From: Rhodobacter sp. SY28-1
GTDB lineage: Bacteria > Pseudomonadota > Alphaproteobacteria > Rhodobacterales > Rhodobacteraceae
Assembly (NCBI RefSeq): GCF_005222785.1
Contig: NZ_STGH01000005.1
Coordinates: forward strand, 37,412 to 101,411
Direction of reading: 5' to 3'
Length of the DNA: 64,000 nt
The position numbers and the translations under genes are program-made. The notes under the pieces were generated by a model. The model saw nothing but the letters and a program-made list of their open reading frames with translations. It searched no databases and had not been told where the DNA came from. The stretch's first letter is position 1, and each line of letters starts with the position of its first letter. Of this stretch, positions 62,771 through 64,000 are shown in pieces.

Positions 62771-63628
62771 ATGAAGATCGGTATGTGCATGTTCCTGTGG
62801 ACGACAAGGGTCGGTCCCGAGCATGAGGCGCTGTTGGCGGACATCCGAAAGACCGGGTTCGACGGGGTCGAAATTCCGGTCTTTGAAGGGCAACCGGCGG
62901 ACTACGCCGCCCTCGGTCGCGAGCTCGATGCGCTCGGTCTGGCACGCACGGCAGTGTCGGCAATCGGGGACCCGGGCCTTGACCTGATCTCGCCCGATCC
63001 GGCGGTCCGGCAGGCCGGCGTGGACCGGATGCGCTGGGTGCTCGACTGCACCGCGGCGCTGGGGGCTGACAGGGTGTCGGGACCGCTGCATTCTGTGCTT
63101 GGGCAGTTTTCGGGACAGGGTCCAACGGCGGACGAACTTGCCCGCGCGACGGACAGCCAGCAGCAGATCGGCGAACATGCGGCGAGTGTTGGTGTGACGG
63201 TGGGGTTGGAGGCGCTGAACCGGTTCGAATGCTACCTTCTGAACACGATGGCCGATCTGGCGGCCTTCGTGCGCCGGGTCGGGCATCCGAACATCAAGGC
63301 GATGTATGACACGTTCCACGCGAATATCGAGGAGGCCGATCCGATCGGCGCGCTGACCCGGAACCGGGCCGAGGTGGTTCATATCCACCTGTCCGAGAAT
63401 GATCGGGGCGTGCCGGGGCGCGGCAACATCCCCTGGGCCGAGACCTTCGCGGCGATCAAGTCCATCGGCTATGATGACTGGCTGACAATCGAGGCGTTCG
63501 GGCGCGGCCTGCTCGATCTGGCGGCGGCGACAAAGGTCTGGCGCGACTTTGCCGAAAGCCCGGAAGCGGTCTATCGCGACGGTTTCGCGCATATTGCCCA
63601 GCATCTGAGAGATATTGGCCTGCGCTGA
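62771..63628 (+). CDS. Sugar phosphate isomerase/epimerase, D-tagatose/psicose 3-epimerase-like
   Basis: Encodes 285 residues. The TIM-barrel ligands of ketose 3-epimerases are visible: Glu147 (GLEALNRFECYL), Asp180 with His183 (AMYDTFHANIEEAD), His206 (VVHIHLSENDRG) and Glu241 (LTIEAFGRG). The block GVPGRGNIPWAETFAAIKSIGYDDW is close to D-tagatose 3-epimerase. The start follows GGGGG by six bases. It is first in the rightward half of the divergent pair and lies 32 bases before the next, related gene. Confidence 0.88.
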   Translation: MKIGMCMFLWTTRVGPEHEALLADIRKTGFDGVEIPVFEGQPADYAALGRELDALGLARTAVSAIGDPGLDLISPDPAVRQAGVDRMRWVLDCTAALGADRVSGPLHSVLGQFSGQGPTADELARATDSQQQIGEHAASVGVTVGLEALNRFECYLLNTMADLAAFVRRVGHPNIKAMYDTFHANIEEADPIGALTRNRAEVVHIHLSENDRGVPGRGNIPWAETFAAIKSIGYDDWLTIEAFGRGLLDLAAATKVWRDFAESPEAVYRDGFAHIAQHLRDIGLR

Positions 63629-63660
63629 GGCGGCGGGCGGAACCATGGGAGGGATTGAGA

Positions 63661-64000
63661 TGAAGACGATGAAGGGTCCTGCGCTTTTTCTGGCGCAGTT
63701 TGCGGGGGATGCGGCGCCGTTCAACTCGTGGGGGTCGATCACCAAATGGGCGGCAGATTGCGGCTATGTGGGGGTGCAGGTGCCATCTTGGGACGGGCGG
63801 CTGTTTGACCTGGACAAGGCGGCCAGCAGCAAGGCCTATTGCGACGAGGTGAAGGGCATCGCCAGGGACGCGGGGCTGGAAGTGACGGAGCTGTCGACCC
63901 ACCTGCAGGGCCAGTTGGTCGCGGTCCATCCGGCCTATGACACGGCGTTTGACGGCTTCGCGGCCCCTGCCGTGCGCGGCAATCCGAAGGCCCGCGCCGA
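63661..64000 (+). CDS. Sugar phosphate isomerase/epimerase-like protein, truncated at the window end
   Basis: Only the first 113 codons are inside the window. It starts at an ATG with GGGAGGG upstream and reads MKTMKGPALFLAQFAGDAAP, then FNSWGSITKWAADCGYVGVQVPSWDGRLFDLD, the N-terminal beta-alpha units of the AP-endonuclease-2-like TIM barrel; the family is usually about 300-350 residues. Its link to the preceding epimerase suggests the same operon under the GntR operators. The substrate is unknown. Confidence 0.78.

Overview
This is a GC-rich chromosomal window with tightly packed genes, many of them coupled by ATGA or TGATG overlaps. Gene content and repeats point to an alphaproteobacterium of the Rhodobacter/Paracoccus group (Rhodobacterales). 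Supporting signs are a DUF721/DciA-type protein beside mutY, an SdhAF4-type DUF1674 protein, DUF1194 and DUF1244 proteins, succinylase-route lysine genes, and intergenic repeats of a kind I associate with that order. The assignment is inferred from reading; no search was run. I see no tRNA, rRNA, CRISPR array, prophage or insertion sequence.

Bases 1-41340 are mostly housekeeping genes. A truncated acetolactate synthase-like gene is followed by DUF3291, GST and alkB. Next come mutY, DUF721, a DsbA-like thioredoxin and a CoA transferase, then an HTH/DUF2975 module with a divergent lipoprotein. After these lie rsfS-rlmH, an amidase, a UbiH-type monooxygenase, a CPA2 antiporter, a YcaQ-like glycosylase, an NYN nuclease and a LOG protein. 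Lysine/DAP genes are scattered through this half: dapD, dapE, dapB and a DapC-like aminotransferase. Translation and RNA genes include rnr, rsmB, rbfA, truB and rpmI-rplT. Others are an MltB-type transglycosylase, sdhAF4, pyk, an N-formylglutamate amidohydrolase, a large ftsK, and a Ser/Thr kinase that ends in a roadblock/LC7-like domain.

Bases 41491-48397 form an arabinoside-use locus: an ABC ATPase, an ArsR/COG4189-type regulator, a GH51 alpha-L-arabinofuranosidase, then a binding protein and two permeases. A GGTACGWACCGGA-type inverted repeat recurs before the transcription units. Bases 48407-52757 hold a four-gene minus-strand operon (Tm-1-like UPF0261 protein, PEP-hydrolase-like TIM barrel, cupin, M24 hydrolase) with a divergent TetR regulator. 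The first two genes correspond to the two halves of the plant Tm-1 resistance protein.

Bases 52758-64000 form a second carbohydrate locus. It has a five-component ABC importer (binding protein, two permeases, a small acidic-tailed membrane protein, two ATPases), a 2-hydroxyacid dehydrogenase, a FadR-type GntR regulator, an enolase-superfamily dehydratase/racemase and three TIM-barrel isomerases/epimerases. The last of these runs off the window. Four TGGTNNNACCA-type sites lie in the two key intergenic regions and probably form the GntR regulon. The substrate is unknown; a rare sugar, sugar acid or keto-sugar fits best.
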